A stretch of DNA of 64,000 bases from Litchfieldia sinesaloumensis (GTDB lineage Bacteria > Bacillota > Bacilli > Bacillales > Bacillaceae_L). How positions within the stretch are numbered: position 1 is the stretch's first letter; each line of letters begins with the position of its first letter. The notes below the pieces were generated by a model, which was not told the origin of the DNA, did not search any database, and saw nothing but the letters and a program-made list of their open reading frames with translations. This document shows positions 36,529 through 44,736 of this stretch, one piece after another. The stretch is taken from assembly GCF_900156865.1 (NCBI RefSeq), contig NZ_LT732529.1:823056-887055 (forward strand), given 5' to 3'. Both the position numbers and the translations under genes were made by a program.

Positions 36529-37878
36529 ATGAAAAAGGTGCTAATTGCGAACAGGGGAGAAATTGCTACACGAATTATTAAAACGTGTCATGAGATGGGG
36601 ATTGAGACGGTCGCTATCTATTCTGATGCAGATCAAGAATTACCTTTTGTAAAAAATGCAACCTTGTCATATCGCATAGGTGAACCCCCGGTTATGAAAT
36701 CTTACCTTCAAATAGAAAAAATCATTGAAATTGCCGTTAAGGAAAAAGTAGATGCTATTCATCCGGGCTATGGGTTTTTATCCGAAAATGCAAACTTTGC
36801 GCGAGCAGTTGCAGACAAGGGGATTGTATTTATTGGTCCAACACCTGAGATTATTTCATTGATGGGGGACAAGGTGAAAGCAAGAAAAACGATGAGTGAA
36901 GCGGGTATACCTGTTGTTCCAGGTAGTGACAAAGGGGTTCAAACTCTTGAGGAAGCTCACCAACTGGCGTTAGAATATGGCTACCCTGTGATGTTAAAGG
37001 CAAGCGGTGGTGGGGGCGGAATTGGAATGGTCTGTTGTCATACTGAGGAAGAGTTACAAAAGGCTTTCCAAACAACTAAGACGAGAGCTAAATCATATTT
37101 TGGAAATGATGAAGTGTTTATCGAAAAATTTATCCCAAACGCAAGACATATCGAGGTTCAAATATTTGGCGACCATGAAGGAAATATTGTCCATCTTTTT
37201 GAGAGAGACTGTTCTATACAACGTCGAAACCAAAAGGTCATTGAAGAAACACCATCACCATTTTTATCAAAAAAAACACGAAAAAATATCTGTCATGCTG
37301 CTAAAAAGGCTGCAGATTATGTAGGTTATACCAATGCTGGAACAATCGAATTTATTGTTGATGAACAAGAAAACTTTTACTTTTTAGAGATGAATACAAG
37401 GCTTCAGGTGGAACATGCAATTACAGAAATGACGACAAATATTGATCTTGTAAAATGGCAATTGCTTGTTTCAATGGGAGAAAAACTACCTCTATTCCAA
37501 AACGAAATAATATCAACCGGTCATTCTATAGAGTTTCGAGTATATGCAGAAGACCCAGTAAAGTTTTTCCCTTCCCCAGGGAAAATTGAAAAATTTACGC
37601 TACCAATTAATAGTCCCAATGTACGAGTCGACAATGGGTATGAAGAACGAGCTACTGTTACGCCCTATTATGACCCGATGATTGCTAAAATTATAGTAAA
37701 AGGCAATAACCGTAATGAGGCAATACAAACGGCAAAACAATATTTGGAACAAATTGTAATAAGAGGAATTAAAACAAACATTCCATTATTTACACAAATT
37801 ATAAGTGAAAAATCCTTTTTAAATGGAGAATATACAACAAACTATTTATCGCAGATGAATAAGGAGGAATTAAAATGA
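36529..37878 (+). CDS. Biotin carboxylase subunit of an acyl-CoA carboxylase
   Basis: A 449-residue biotin carboxylase: 'MKKVLIANRGEIATRII', the ATP-grasp glycine loop 'KASGGGGGIGM', 'ERDCSIQRRNQKVIEE' and 'MNTRLQVEHAITEM'. It carboxylates biotin with ATP and bicarbonate. It resembles AccC and more closely the accessory YngH-type subunits. Its stop overlaps the start of the carrier gene (ATGA). It is the first gene of a three-gene operon behind a cre site. The housekeeping accC is expected elsewhere. Confidence 0.92.
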   Translation: MKKVLIANRGEIATRIIKTCHEMGIETVAIYSDADQELPFVKNATLSYRIGEPPVMKSYLQIEKIIEIAVKEKVDAIHPGYGFLSENANFARAVADKGIVFIGPTPEIISLMGDKVKARKTMSEAGIPVVPGSDKGVQTLEEAHQLALEYGYPVMLKASGGGGGIGMVCCHTEEELQKAFQTTKTRAKSYFGNDEVFIEKFIPNARHIEVQIFGDHEGNIVHLFERDCSIQRRNQKVIEETPSPFLSKKTRKNICHAAKKAADYVGYTNAGTIEFIVDEQENFYFLEMNTRLQVEHAITEMTTNIDLVKWQLLVSMGEKLPLFQNEIISTGHSIEFRVYAEDPVKFFPSPGKIEKFTLPINSPNVRVDNGYEERATVTPYYDPMIAKIIVKGNNRNEAIQTAKQYLEQIVIRGIKTNIPLFTQIISEKSFLNGEYTTNYLSQMNKEELK

Positions 37879-38087
37879 AGGAAATTACAGCAAGCATGGC
37901 TGGTACAGTTTTACAAGTGTTGGTTACAGTGGGTGATGAGGTTAGCGAGGGTCAAGTTGTTGTTATGCTTGAATCAATGAAAATGGAAATTCCTATCGAA
38001 AGTGAGCAAGCCGGAACGGTTACTACTGTAAATATAAATAGTGGTGATTTTGTGAATGAGGAAGATGTATTACTTGTACTAGAATAG
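37875..38087 (+). CDS. Stand-alone biotinyl carrier protein
   Basis: A 70-residue biotinyl domain with the lysine site in 'LESMKMEIPIES' and no N-terminal extension, much shorter than a canonical AccB (about 150-160 residues). Such mini carriers occur in accessory acyl-CoA carboxylases like the yng operon. AAGGAGG in the end of the upstream gene drives translation, with an ATGA overlap. Confidence 0.92.
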   Translation: MKEITASMAGTVLQVLVTVGDEVSEGQVVVMLESMKMEIPIESEQAGTVTTVNINSGDFVNEEDVLLVLE

Positions 38088-38099
38088 GAGGGTAATGAA

Positions 38100-39641
38100 A
38101 TGCTTCATACAAAAGATTTAGATCAATTAGTAATAGAGAAGAGAAAAGAAATTGAAGCAGGTGGACATGAAAAGTATCATCAAAAGCTTAAAGAACAAAA
38201 TAAATTATTTGTACGTGACCGTCTTGCCCTTTTATTTGATAATGGGCTATATCAAGAAGATGGGAAATTTGCCAATAATTCAGCGGGAGATTTGCCTGCT
38301 GACGGTGTCGTCACCGCTATTGGTGAGGTTAATGGTCAAAAGGTATGTGTTATGGCAAACGACTCAACAGTAAAAGCGGGCTCTTGGGGAGCAAGAACTG
38401 TTGAAAAAATTATACGTATCCAAGAAACTGCTGAAAAGCTACGCGTGCCTCTTTTATACTTAGTAGATTCGGCCGGAGCACGTATTACAGATCAGTTAGA
38501 TATGTTTCCAAATCGCCGGGGTGCAGGACGCATCTTTCATAATCAAGTAAGACTATCTGGGATGATTCCTCAAATTTGCCTTTTATTTGGTCCCTCAGCT
38601 GCGGGCGGAGCGTACATACCTGCATTTTGCGATATTGTGATTATGGTCGATAAGAATGCATCAATGTATTTAGGTTCGCCGAGGATGGCGGAGAAGGTAA
38701 TTGGTGAGAAGGTCTCACTTGAAGAAATGGGTGGAGCGAGAATGCATTGTACAGTAAGTGGCTGTGGAGACGTACTTGCTGTAAATGAAGAGGAAGCGAT
38801 TAAAAGTGCGCAGAATTATTTGCAGTTTTTTCCTGCCAATTTTCAAAACAAACCTTCCATTATAGAAGGTAAGTTGCCTAAGGAAGGTAAAGGTCTTCAA
38901 GAAATTATACCGGTCAATCAAAATGCGCCTTTTAATATGTATGAGGGAATCGATGCTCTTATTGATGAGGGAAGTTTCTATGAGATTAAGAAATTGTTTG
39001 CTCCAGAAATAATTACTGGTCTTGCTCGAATTGATGGTAGACCAGTTGGAATCATTGCTAACCAGCCAAAGGTTAAGGGGGGCGTCTTGTTTGTAGACTC
39101 TGCAGACAAGGCAGCAAAATTTATTACGTTATGTGATGCTTTCCACATCCCTTTAGTGTTCTTAGCTGATGTTCCTGGATTTATGATTGGTACGAAGGTT
39201 GAGCGAGCAGGAATTATAAGACACGGAGCTAAACTTATTGCAGCCATGAGTTCTGCAACTGTACCCAAAATTTCAGTAATTGTCCGAAAAGCGTATGGAG
39301 CGGGTTTATATGCAATGGCAGGCCCAGCTTTTGAACCTGATTACTGTGTAGCTTTACCTACTGCTCAAATCGCAGTAATGGGGCCGGAAGCAGCGGTAAA
39401 TGCTGTTTACTCAAATAAAATTAATGAAATAGAAGATCCGAAAGAACGAATTACTTTTGTTCAGCAAAAACAACAGGAGTATAAGGAGGCGATTGACATA
39501 TATAAGCTTGCCTCTGAGCTAATTATAGATGATATCGTACCTGCAGCTGAACTTCGCAATGTCCTCGTTGGCCGCTTGGCAGCCTATGAAACAAAAGAAG
39601 TGCATTATGGACAAAAGAAACACCCGGTCTACCCGGTGTAA
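38100..39641 (+). CDS. Carboxyltransferase subunit of an acyl-CoA carboxylase (PCC/MCC beta type)
   Basis: A 513-residue single-chain carboxyltransferase with two crotonase-like halves: 'YLVDSAGARITDQLDMFPNRRGAGRIFHNQ', 'LLFGPSAAGGAYIPAFCDIVIMV' and 'FLADVPGFMIGTKVERAGIIRHGAKLI'. It moves carboxyl from biotin to an acyl-CoA. The GGAYIPAFCD form and 'GGARMHCTVSGCGD' recall methylcrotonyl-CoA carboxylase-like enzymes, but the substrate cannot be fixed. It lies 12 bases behind the carrier gene and ends the operon. Confidence 0.9.
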   Translation: MLHTKDLDQLVIEKRKEIEAGGHEKYHQKLKEQNKLFVRDRLALLFDNGLYQEDGKFANNSAGDLPADGVVTAIGEVNGQKVCVMANDSTVKAGSWGARTVEKIIRIQETAEKLRVPLLYLVDSAGARITDQLDMFPNRRGAGRIFHNQVRLSGMIPQICLLFGPSAAGGAYIPAFCDIVIMVDKNASMYLGSPRMAEKVIGEKVSLEEMGGARMHCTVSGCGDVLAVNEEEAIKSAQNYLQFFPANFQNKPSIIEGKLPKEGKGLQEIIPVNQNAPFNMYEGIDALIDEGSFYEIKKLFAPEIITGLARIDGRPVGIIANQPKVKGGVLFVDSADKAAKFITLCDAFHIPLVFLADVPGFMIGTKVERAGIIRHGAKLIAAMSSATVPKISVIVRKAYGAGLYAMAGPAFEPDYCVALPTAQIAVMGPEAAVNAVYSNKINEIEDPKERITFVQQKQQEYKEAIDIYKLASELIIDDIVPAAELRNVLVGRLAAYETKEVHYGQKKHPVYPV

Positions 39642-39656
39642 TAAAACTAAGACTCT

Positions 39657-39687
39657 AACCCCAAAGCTCTATCTTTGGGGTTTTTAT
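39657..39687 (+). terminator. Terminator of the acyl-CoA carboxylase operon
   Basis: AACCCCAAAG and CTTTGGGGTT form a 10-bp stem with a 6-base loop, followed by T-rich sequence. Confidence 0.92.
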
Positions 39688-39783
39688 TTTGCACTTATTA
39701 TGCCCCTTTTTCCTGCCCTATACTAGTCATAATGTAGGACTTTTTGGTAATATGAAAGTAGCTTGAACTATGGAGATGGAACT

Positions 39784-40662
39784 ATGAAAATTGGAATTAT
39801 TGGTGGAGGCTCTATTGGTTTGCTTTTTGCGGGATATCTAGCAGCTCACCATCAAGTAACCGTATACACAAGAACAGACCATCAGGCCTATGAAATTAAT
39901 CAAAATGGTGTGACGATTGTTAAACAAAATAAGTCTATCACATATTCAGTTACAGCTAAGACAAGTACAGCAAGTGTACACCAGGATGATTTACTATTTA
40001 TAGCGGTAAAACAGTACATGTTAAATAGCCTTCTTACAGAAGTTCGAAATTTAGAAAACGTGCAGTCTATATGTTTTTTACAAAACGGTATGTCTCACAT
40101 TGAATTAATTAAGAAACTAAAGAACAAAAATATCCTCCTGGGCGTTGTCGAACATGGTGCATTAAAGATAAATGACACCACTGTCATACACACAGGTATC
40201 GGCCGAACGAAGTTAGGTATTTTTGATGGAATTGAACCTGAATTAGGCACAAGAATGAATGATTTTCTAATTGAAGTTCATGAAAATTGGTACGAAATAC
40301 TGACTACTAAGCTTATAGCCAATGCTGTGATTAATCCTCTAACCGCCCTCTACGGTGTGGAAAATGGGGAGTTGCTCAAGAACAGTTACTTTTATAAGCA
40401 AATGAAGACCCTATTTGATGAAATTGTTTCTGTAGTACCTTCAAGTGAAGGAATGTGGGAACTAGTGACTACGATATGTAAAAATACAGAGAAAAATAAA
40501 TCTTCAATGCTACGTGATATAGAGGAGGGAAGACAAACAGAAATTGATTCCATTTTAGGTTATGTAATAAATGAAGCAAGAAAAATAAAAAAGGAAGTAG
40601 CAATTACACAATTTCTTTATGATTCTATAAAAGGAATGGAAATAAAGGGGGATAAGGGATGA
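39784..40662 (+). CDS. panE: Ketopantoate reductase family protein (2-dehydropantoate 2-reductase)
   Basis: A 292-residue NADP-dependent dehydrogenase: 'MKIGIIGGGSIGLLFAGYL' gives the GxGxxG nucleotide motif, 'FIAVKQYML' a conserved lysine, and 'KLIANAVINPLTALYGVENGELL' the active-site helix. PanE reduces ketopantoate to pantoate for CoA. The start is ATG 39784, eight bases after GGAG; the frame extends to TTG 39763. It matches ylbQ by position and overlaps the next gene by four bases. Confidence 0.88.
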   Translation: MKIGIIGGGSIGLLFAGYLAAHHQVTVYTRTDHQAYEINQNGVTIVKQNKSITYSVTAKTSTASVHQDDLLFIAVKQYMLNSLLTEVRNLENVQSICFLQNGMSHIELIKKLKNKNILLGVVEHGALKINDTTVIHTGIGRTKLGIFDGIEPELGTRMNDFLIEVHENWYEILTTKLIANAVINPLTALYGVENGELLKNSYFYKQMKTLFDEIVSVVPSSEGMWELVTTICKNTEKNKSSMLRDIEEGRQTEIDSILGYVINEARKIKKEVAITQFLYDSIKGMEIKGDKG

Positions 40663-41051
40663 TCAATTTTTTTGCAGGACTATTAGCAACATTTATTACA
40701 ATTCCACTGCTTGGATTTATCGTAGTTTACTTGATTAGTAGAGTAATAATGAAAAATAAGAAGAAATCTTTTTTTCTTACAGTTGATATCACAACCTTAT
40801 TTTTTCTCATTGCAGTCCATTATCTCCTGCTTGTGATTATTGGGAAAAGTTTACTTTGGCTCATTGTCTTTATCCTATTGCTTTCAATTTTGTTTATGGG
40901 ATACATAACGTGGAGGAAGAGCCATGAAATTGAAACCATTAAGGTCTTAAGAAAATCTTGGCGTTTCGTTTTCCTTGCATCGACTATCGCCTATTTTCTA
41001 TTGATGCTAGTCGGGATTATTCAACGAATTTTTAGTACAACCTTAAATTAA
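40659..41051 (+). CDS. DUF3397-like membrane protein
   Basis: A 130-residue protein with four predicted helices (about 5-27, 40-60, 65-83 and 105-125) and basic loops. It fits the DUF3397 family found next to panE and bshC in Bacillaceae. Function is unknown. It starts at ATG 40659 inside the end of panE behind AAGGG, so translation is coupled. Confidence 0.75.
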   Translation: MINFFAGLLATFITIPLLGFIVVYLISRVIMKNKKKSFFLTVDITTLFFLIAVHYLLLVIIGKSLLWLIVFILLLSILFMGYITWRKSHEIETIKVLRKSWRFVFLASTIAYFLLMLVGIIQRIFSTTLN

Positions 41052-41145
41052 TCTGCGCTTATGAGCGAATGTTTTTTGTTTCGATTAAAAGCGTGCTATA
41101 CTCTTCTAAGATACATACTGGATAAGAAAGGAAGTACATAAGTTT

Positions 41146-42771
41146 ATGGAGGTATTGGATCTCTCTCTGCCATCTTCAAATCGTTTAGTAGGCGACTATC
41201 TTTCAAATAAAATGGATATTGAGAAATTTTTTGATTATGATATACACTCACCTCTTGTATATGAGGTGAGAAGAAAAGAATTAGAAAAAAGAAAATTTGA
41301 TCGGGAAAAACTTGTAGAGCATTTGCTTTCATATAATAAAAGACTAAATTACCATACACATACGATTGAAAACATAAATAGGCTTACAAATCCAAAAAGT
41401 GTTGTGGTGATAGGTGGACAGCAAGCGGGTGTATTGTCTGGGCCGTTATATACGATACATAAAATCGTTTCAATTATTAAGCTTGCGAAGGAACAAGAGG
41501 AAAAATTAAATATTCCAGTCATTCCAGTGTTTTGGATTGCTGGGGAGGACCATGACTTTGCCGAAATCAACCACCTATATGTGAATTTGAAAAATGGTAT
41601 TCGAAAAAGAGCAGTGCCACACTATCACACTCGCAAAACGATGGTTTCATCTCTAGAGATTGAAAAAGATGGTCTAATCGAATGGATTGAAGAAATTTTT
41701 GAAACATACGGTGAAACGAATCATACAAAAGGACTCATTGAACGTCTTACTGAATATGTAGAAAAATCAACAACTTATGTAGACTTTTTTGTCCAAATTA
41801 TAAATGAGTTATTTGGTTGGTCAGGATTAGTCCTTGTGGATTCGGGTTCAAAAGATTTTAGAACCATTCAATCACACCATTTTAGACAAATGGTGGAAAA
41901 AAATAGAGAGATACACGATGCGTTGTTGCTTCAGCAAGAGGAACTGTCAACTCACAGATATTCGAAAACAATTAACATGAACGAGTCAAGTGCTAACCTT
42001 TTTTATACTCAAAATGGTGAACGTATTTTACTTGAGTATAATGTGGAGCATGATGTTTTCAGTGGGAAAAATAATGAGTGTATTCTGTGTGGTGATGAGT
42101 TACTTGAAATTTCGGACAATCAACCTGAGCTTTTAAGTAACAATGTCGTTACACGTCCGGTTATGCAAGAGTTCATCTTTCCAACACTAGCTTTTATTTC
42201 TGGTCCGGGAGAGGTTTCATACTGGGCAGAGCTTAAAAAAGTATTTGCCGTAATGGGAATGAAGATGCCACCTGTTCTACCACGTTTAATGATGACGTTT
42301 GTAGAACGAGCAATTGAGTCTAGTATCGAAGAAGTCGGGTTAACGATTCCGGCAACGCTTTCTGGGGAGATTTTTAAAGCCAAAGAGACATGGTTAGAAA
42401 ATGAAACGGCAGATGTAGAAGGTTTGATATCAGGAGCAAAAAGAGAAGTAGAACAGATTCACAGTAAGATTCGTAAAGTTGGACTTGAAATTGATTCCGG
42501 TTTAGCTGATCTGCTACTAAAAAATGCTCAAAATATACAAGCGCAATTTGATTTCTTAAAAAATACATTGAATCGCAGTACATTAAAACAAAATGAAATC
42601 GTATTAAATCGTTTTAATCGTATTGAAACGTCACTTCTACCACTTGGCTCCCCACAAGAAAGGGTTTGGAACGTTTATTATTATTTAAATAAATATGGAG
42701 ACGACTTTATAAAAGATTTAGTAAAGCTTCCGTATGAATTTAACGGAAAACATAAGGTTATTAAGCTCTAA
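41146..42771 (+). CDS. bshC: Bacillithiol biosynthesis protein BshC
   Basis: A 541-residue protein of the BshC family. It has 'VVVIGGQQAGVLSGPLYTIHKIVSIIKLA' and 'PVFWIAGEDHDFAEINH', typical of its Rossmann-like core, and a C-terminal coiled coil (about 415-500). BshC joins cysteine to glucosaminyl-malate in the last step of bacillithiol synthesis. AAAGGAAG precedes ATG 41146. It is followed by a terminator and mraZ, as in B. subtilis (yllA). Confidence 0.95.
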   Translation: MEVLDLSLPSSNRLVGDYLSNKMDIEKFFDYDIHSPLVYEVRRKELEKRKFDREKLVEHLLSYNKRLNYHTHTIENINRLTNPKSVVVIGGQQAGVLSGPLYTIHKIVSIIKLAKEQEEKLNIPVIPVFWIAGEDHDFAEINHLYVNLKNGIRKRAVPHYHTRKTMVSSLEIEKDGLIEWIEEIFETYGETNHTKGLIERLTEYVEKSTTYVDFFVQIINELFGWSGLVLVDSGSKDFRTIQSHHFRQMVEKNREIHDALLLQQEELSTHRYSKTINMNESSANLFYTQNGERILLEYNVEHDVFSGKNNECILCGDELLEISDNQPELLSNNVVTRPVMQEFIFPTLAFISGPGEVSYWAELKKVFAVMGMKMPPVLPRLMMTFVERAIESSIEEVGLTIPATLSGEIFKAKETWLENETADVEGLISGAKREVEQIHSKIRKVGLEIDSGLADLLLKNAQNIQAQFDFLKNTLNRSTLKQNEIVLNRFNRIETSLLPLGSPQERVWNVYYYLNKYGDDFIKDLVKLPYEFNGKHKVIKL

Positions 42772-42790
42772 AACACTATAAATTTGTTGA

Positions 42791-42818
42791 AAATCCTCGG
42801 AAATCCGGGGATTTTTTC
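42791..42818 (+). terminator. Terminator of bshC
   Basis: AAATCCTCGG and CCGGGGATTT pair (one G-T) around AAAT, followed by T residues. Confidence 0.88.
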
Positions 42819-42840
42819 TATTTGTAAAATTTTATAAATT

Positions 42841-42891
42841 TGGGTGGTGGAAAGTGGGGGATTGTGGTACTATAATTACAGAAAGTGGGGA
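42841..42891 (+). promoter_or_regulatory. mraZ promoter with MraZ-type repeats
   Basis: TATAAT (42871-42876) stands 17 bases after TGGAAA, a moderate -35. AAAGTGGGGG (42851-42860) and AAAGTGGGGA (42882-42891) are direct repeats spaced 31 bp, flanking the -10. They fit the AAAGTG[T/G] box described for mycoplasma MraZ and contain the TGGG of the E. coli repeats. Autoregulation by MraZ is the likely meaning. Confidence 0.65.
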
Positions 42892-42899
42892 CGATGGAT

Positions 42900-43331
42900 A
42901 TGTTCATGGGAGAATACCATCATACTGTTGATACAAAAGGCCGAATGATAATACCTGCTAAGTTTAGGGAAAACCTTGGTGAAAGCTTCGTATTAACAAG
43001 AGGTTTAGATCAATGTTTATTCGGTTACCCACAATCTGAATGGAAAATTCTTGAAGAGAAATTGAAAACACTCCCACTTACTAAAAAAGATGCTCGGGCA
43101 TTCACACGATTTTTCTTTTCAGGTGCTGTTGAATGTGAACTCGATAAACAAGGAAGAGTGAATATTGCATCACCATTGGTCTCGTATGCAGGACTTGAGA
43201 AGGAATGTGTGGTTCTAGGTGTATCAAACCGTATAGAAATTTGGAGTAAGGAAAAATGGGAAGAATATTTCGCTGCTTCTGAAGAATCTTTTTCTGATAT
43301 AGCTGAAAATATGATCGGTTTTGATATATAA
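42900..43331 (+). CDS. mraZ: Transcriptional regulator MraZ
   Basis: A 143-residue DNA-binding protein made of two SpoVT/AbrB-like halves: [25 protein letters not shown] and, repeated, '[23 protein letters not shown]'. MraZ forms ring-shaped oligomers and regulates the dcw operon. I choose ATG 42900 to match the family start MFMGEY; the frame opens at GTG 42885 inside the second repeat box. It is the first gene of the cluster. Confidence 0.96.
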   Translation: MFMGEYHHTVDTKGRMIIPAKFRENLGESFVLTRGLDQCLFGYPQSEWKILEEKLKTLPLTKKDARAFTRFFFSGAVECELDKQGRVNIASPLVSYAGLEKECVVLGVSNRIEIWSKEKWEEYFAASEESFSDIAENMIGFDI

Positions 43332-43387
43332 TTATCTCTTGTGAAATAATAAGGTAAAAAACACAGTTCATTATAAGAGGTGCTAAC

Positions 43388-44320
43388 ATGTTCGAACACA
43401 AAACCGTTTTATTAGAAGAGGCTGTTGATGGATTAAGGATTAATCCAGATGGTATATACGTTGATTGCACACTTGGTGGAGCAGGACATAGTTCTTACAT
43501 AGCTTCAAAATTGTCAAACAAAGGCAAGTTATATGCATTTGATCAAGACGATATTGCAATTCAAAATGCTACGGACAAGCTTGCTAAATATGGTGATATT
43601 GTTACCATTGTTAAAAGTAATTTTTCGAACCTAACTGAAGAATTACTTAAACACGGCGTAACAGCTGTTGATGGCATCCTATTCGATTTAGGGGTATCAT
43701 CACCACAACTTGATACACCCGAAAGAGGATTTAGTTATCACCACGATGCTCCACTAGATATGAGAATGGACCAGGAGGCATCGTTATCAGCTTATGAGAT
43801 TGTTAATAATTGGTCATATGAGCAAATGGTGCGTATCTTTTTTCAATACGGTGAAGAAAAATTTTCGAAACAAATTGCTAGAAAAATAGAAGCGGCAAGA
43901 GATAAGAAGCCGATTGAAACAACTGGAGAATTGGTTGAATTGATAAAAGAGGGGATTCCTGCTGCAGCTAGAAGAACTGGAGGACATCCAGCAAAAAGGA
44001 TCTTCCAAGCAATCCGAATTGCGGTTAATGATGAACTAAAAGTATTTGAGGATGCTATTCATCAATCAATAGCACTCCTAAATACAGGAGGTCGTGTGAG
44101 TGTTATAACCTTCCACTCACTAGAGGATAGGATTTGTAAAGTAGCCTTTAAAAAGGCTAGTGAAGGACCACCTCTACCACCAGGAATTCCTATAATTCCA
44201 GACGAATACAAACCAACATTAAAACTTATTACAAGAAAACCGATAATACCTACAGAAGAAGAATTAGAGACAAATAATAGAGCGCGTTCTGCAAAGCTAC
44301 GGATAGCTGAGAAATTATAA
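43388..44320 (+). CDS. rsmH: 16S rRNA (cytosine1402-N4)-methyltransferase RsmH
   Basis: A 310-residue methyltransferase beginning '[15 protein letters not shown]', with '[15 protein letters not shown]' as SAM site, '[15 protein letters not shown]' and the C-terminal '[15 protein letters not shown]'. It methylates C1402 in the ribosomal P site. It is the former MraW, always next to mraZ. AAGAGGTG precedes ATG 43388. Confidence 0.97.
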   Translation: MFEHKTVLLEEAVDGLRINPDGIYVDCTLGGAGHSSYIASKLSNKGKLYAFDQDDIAIQNATDKLAKYGDIVTIVKSNFSNLTEELLKHGVTAVDGILFDLGVSSPQLDTPERGFSYHHDAPLDMRMDQEASLSAYEIVNNWSYEQMVRIFFQYGEEKFSKQIARKIEAARDKKPIETTGELVELIKEGIPAAARRTGGHPAKRIFQAIRIAVNDELKVFEDAIHQSIALLNTGGRVSVITFHSLEDRICKVAFKKASEGPPLPPGIPIIPDEYKPTLKLITRKPIIPTEEELETNNRARSAKLRIAEKL

Positions 44321-44370
44321 AAGATATTAATGAGATTTTGAAAAAATAGGGAAGATACTCAAGGAGGGAT

Positions 44371-44736
44371 ATGATGGGTAATTTAGCTTACAAAGTAAGA
44401 CAAACAGAAAACTACCAACCAAATCAGACACCAACAACAAGACCAAATAGAAAACAAAAATTTCGATTTACGTTAGGTGAAAAGCTATTAGGGATTCTTT
44501 TCTCAGTAGCTGTGATATTCTGCGCGATTCATATCATATCTAACCAAGTGTCGATCTATCATACAAATATTGAAATTCAGCAAATCGAATCATCAATAAG
44601 TCAGCAAACCAAAACAAATAATGACCTTTATGTACAAGTTCAAGAATTAAGTGAATATGAGCGTTTATGGGAAAAGGCAAGAGAACTTGGACTTGTCTTA
44701 AATAAGAATAACGTGAAGGTTGTTCAAGGTAACTAA
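44371..44736 (+). CDS. ftsL: Cell division protein FtsL
   Basis: A 121-residue bitopic protein: a basic cytoplasmic N-terminus (about 1-35), one transmembrane helix (about 37-57, 'LLGILFSVAVIFCAIHII') and an extracellular coiled coil. It is a divisome scaffold that works with DivIC and DivIB to activate FtsW-PBP2B. AAGGAGG precedes ATG 44371. The last base of its stop is the first base of the pbpB start. Confidence 0.92.
   Translation: MMGNLAYKVRQTENYQPNQTPTTRPNRKQKFRFTLGEKLLGILFSVAVIFCAIHIISNQVSIYHTNIEIQQIESSISQQTKTNNDLYVQVQELSEYERLWEKARELGLVLNKNNVKVVQGN

Noticed and set aside
40146-40152. A Spo0A-like TGTCGAA
   Set aside because: It lies within the panE coding region, away from any promoter.
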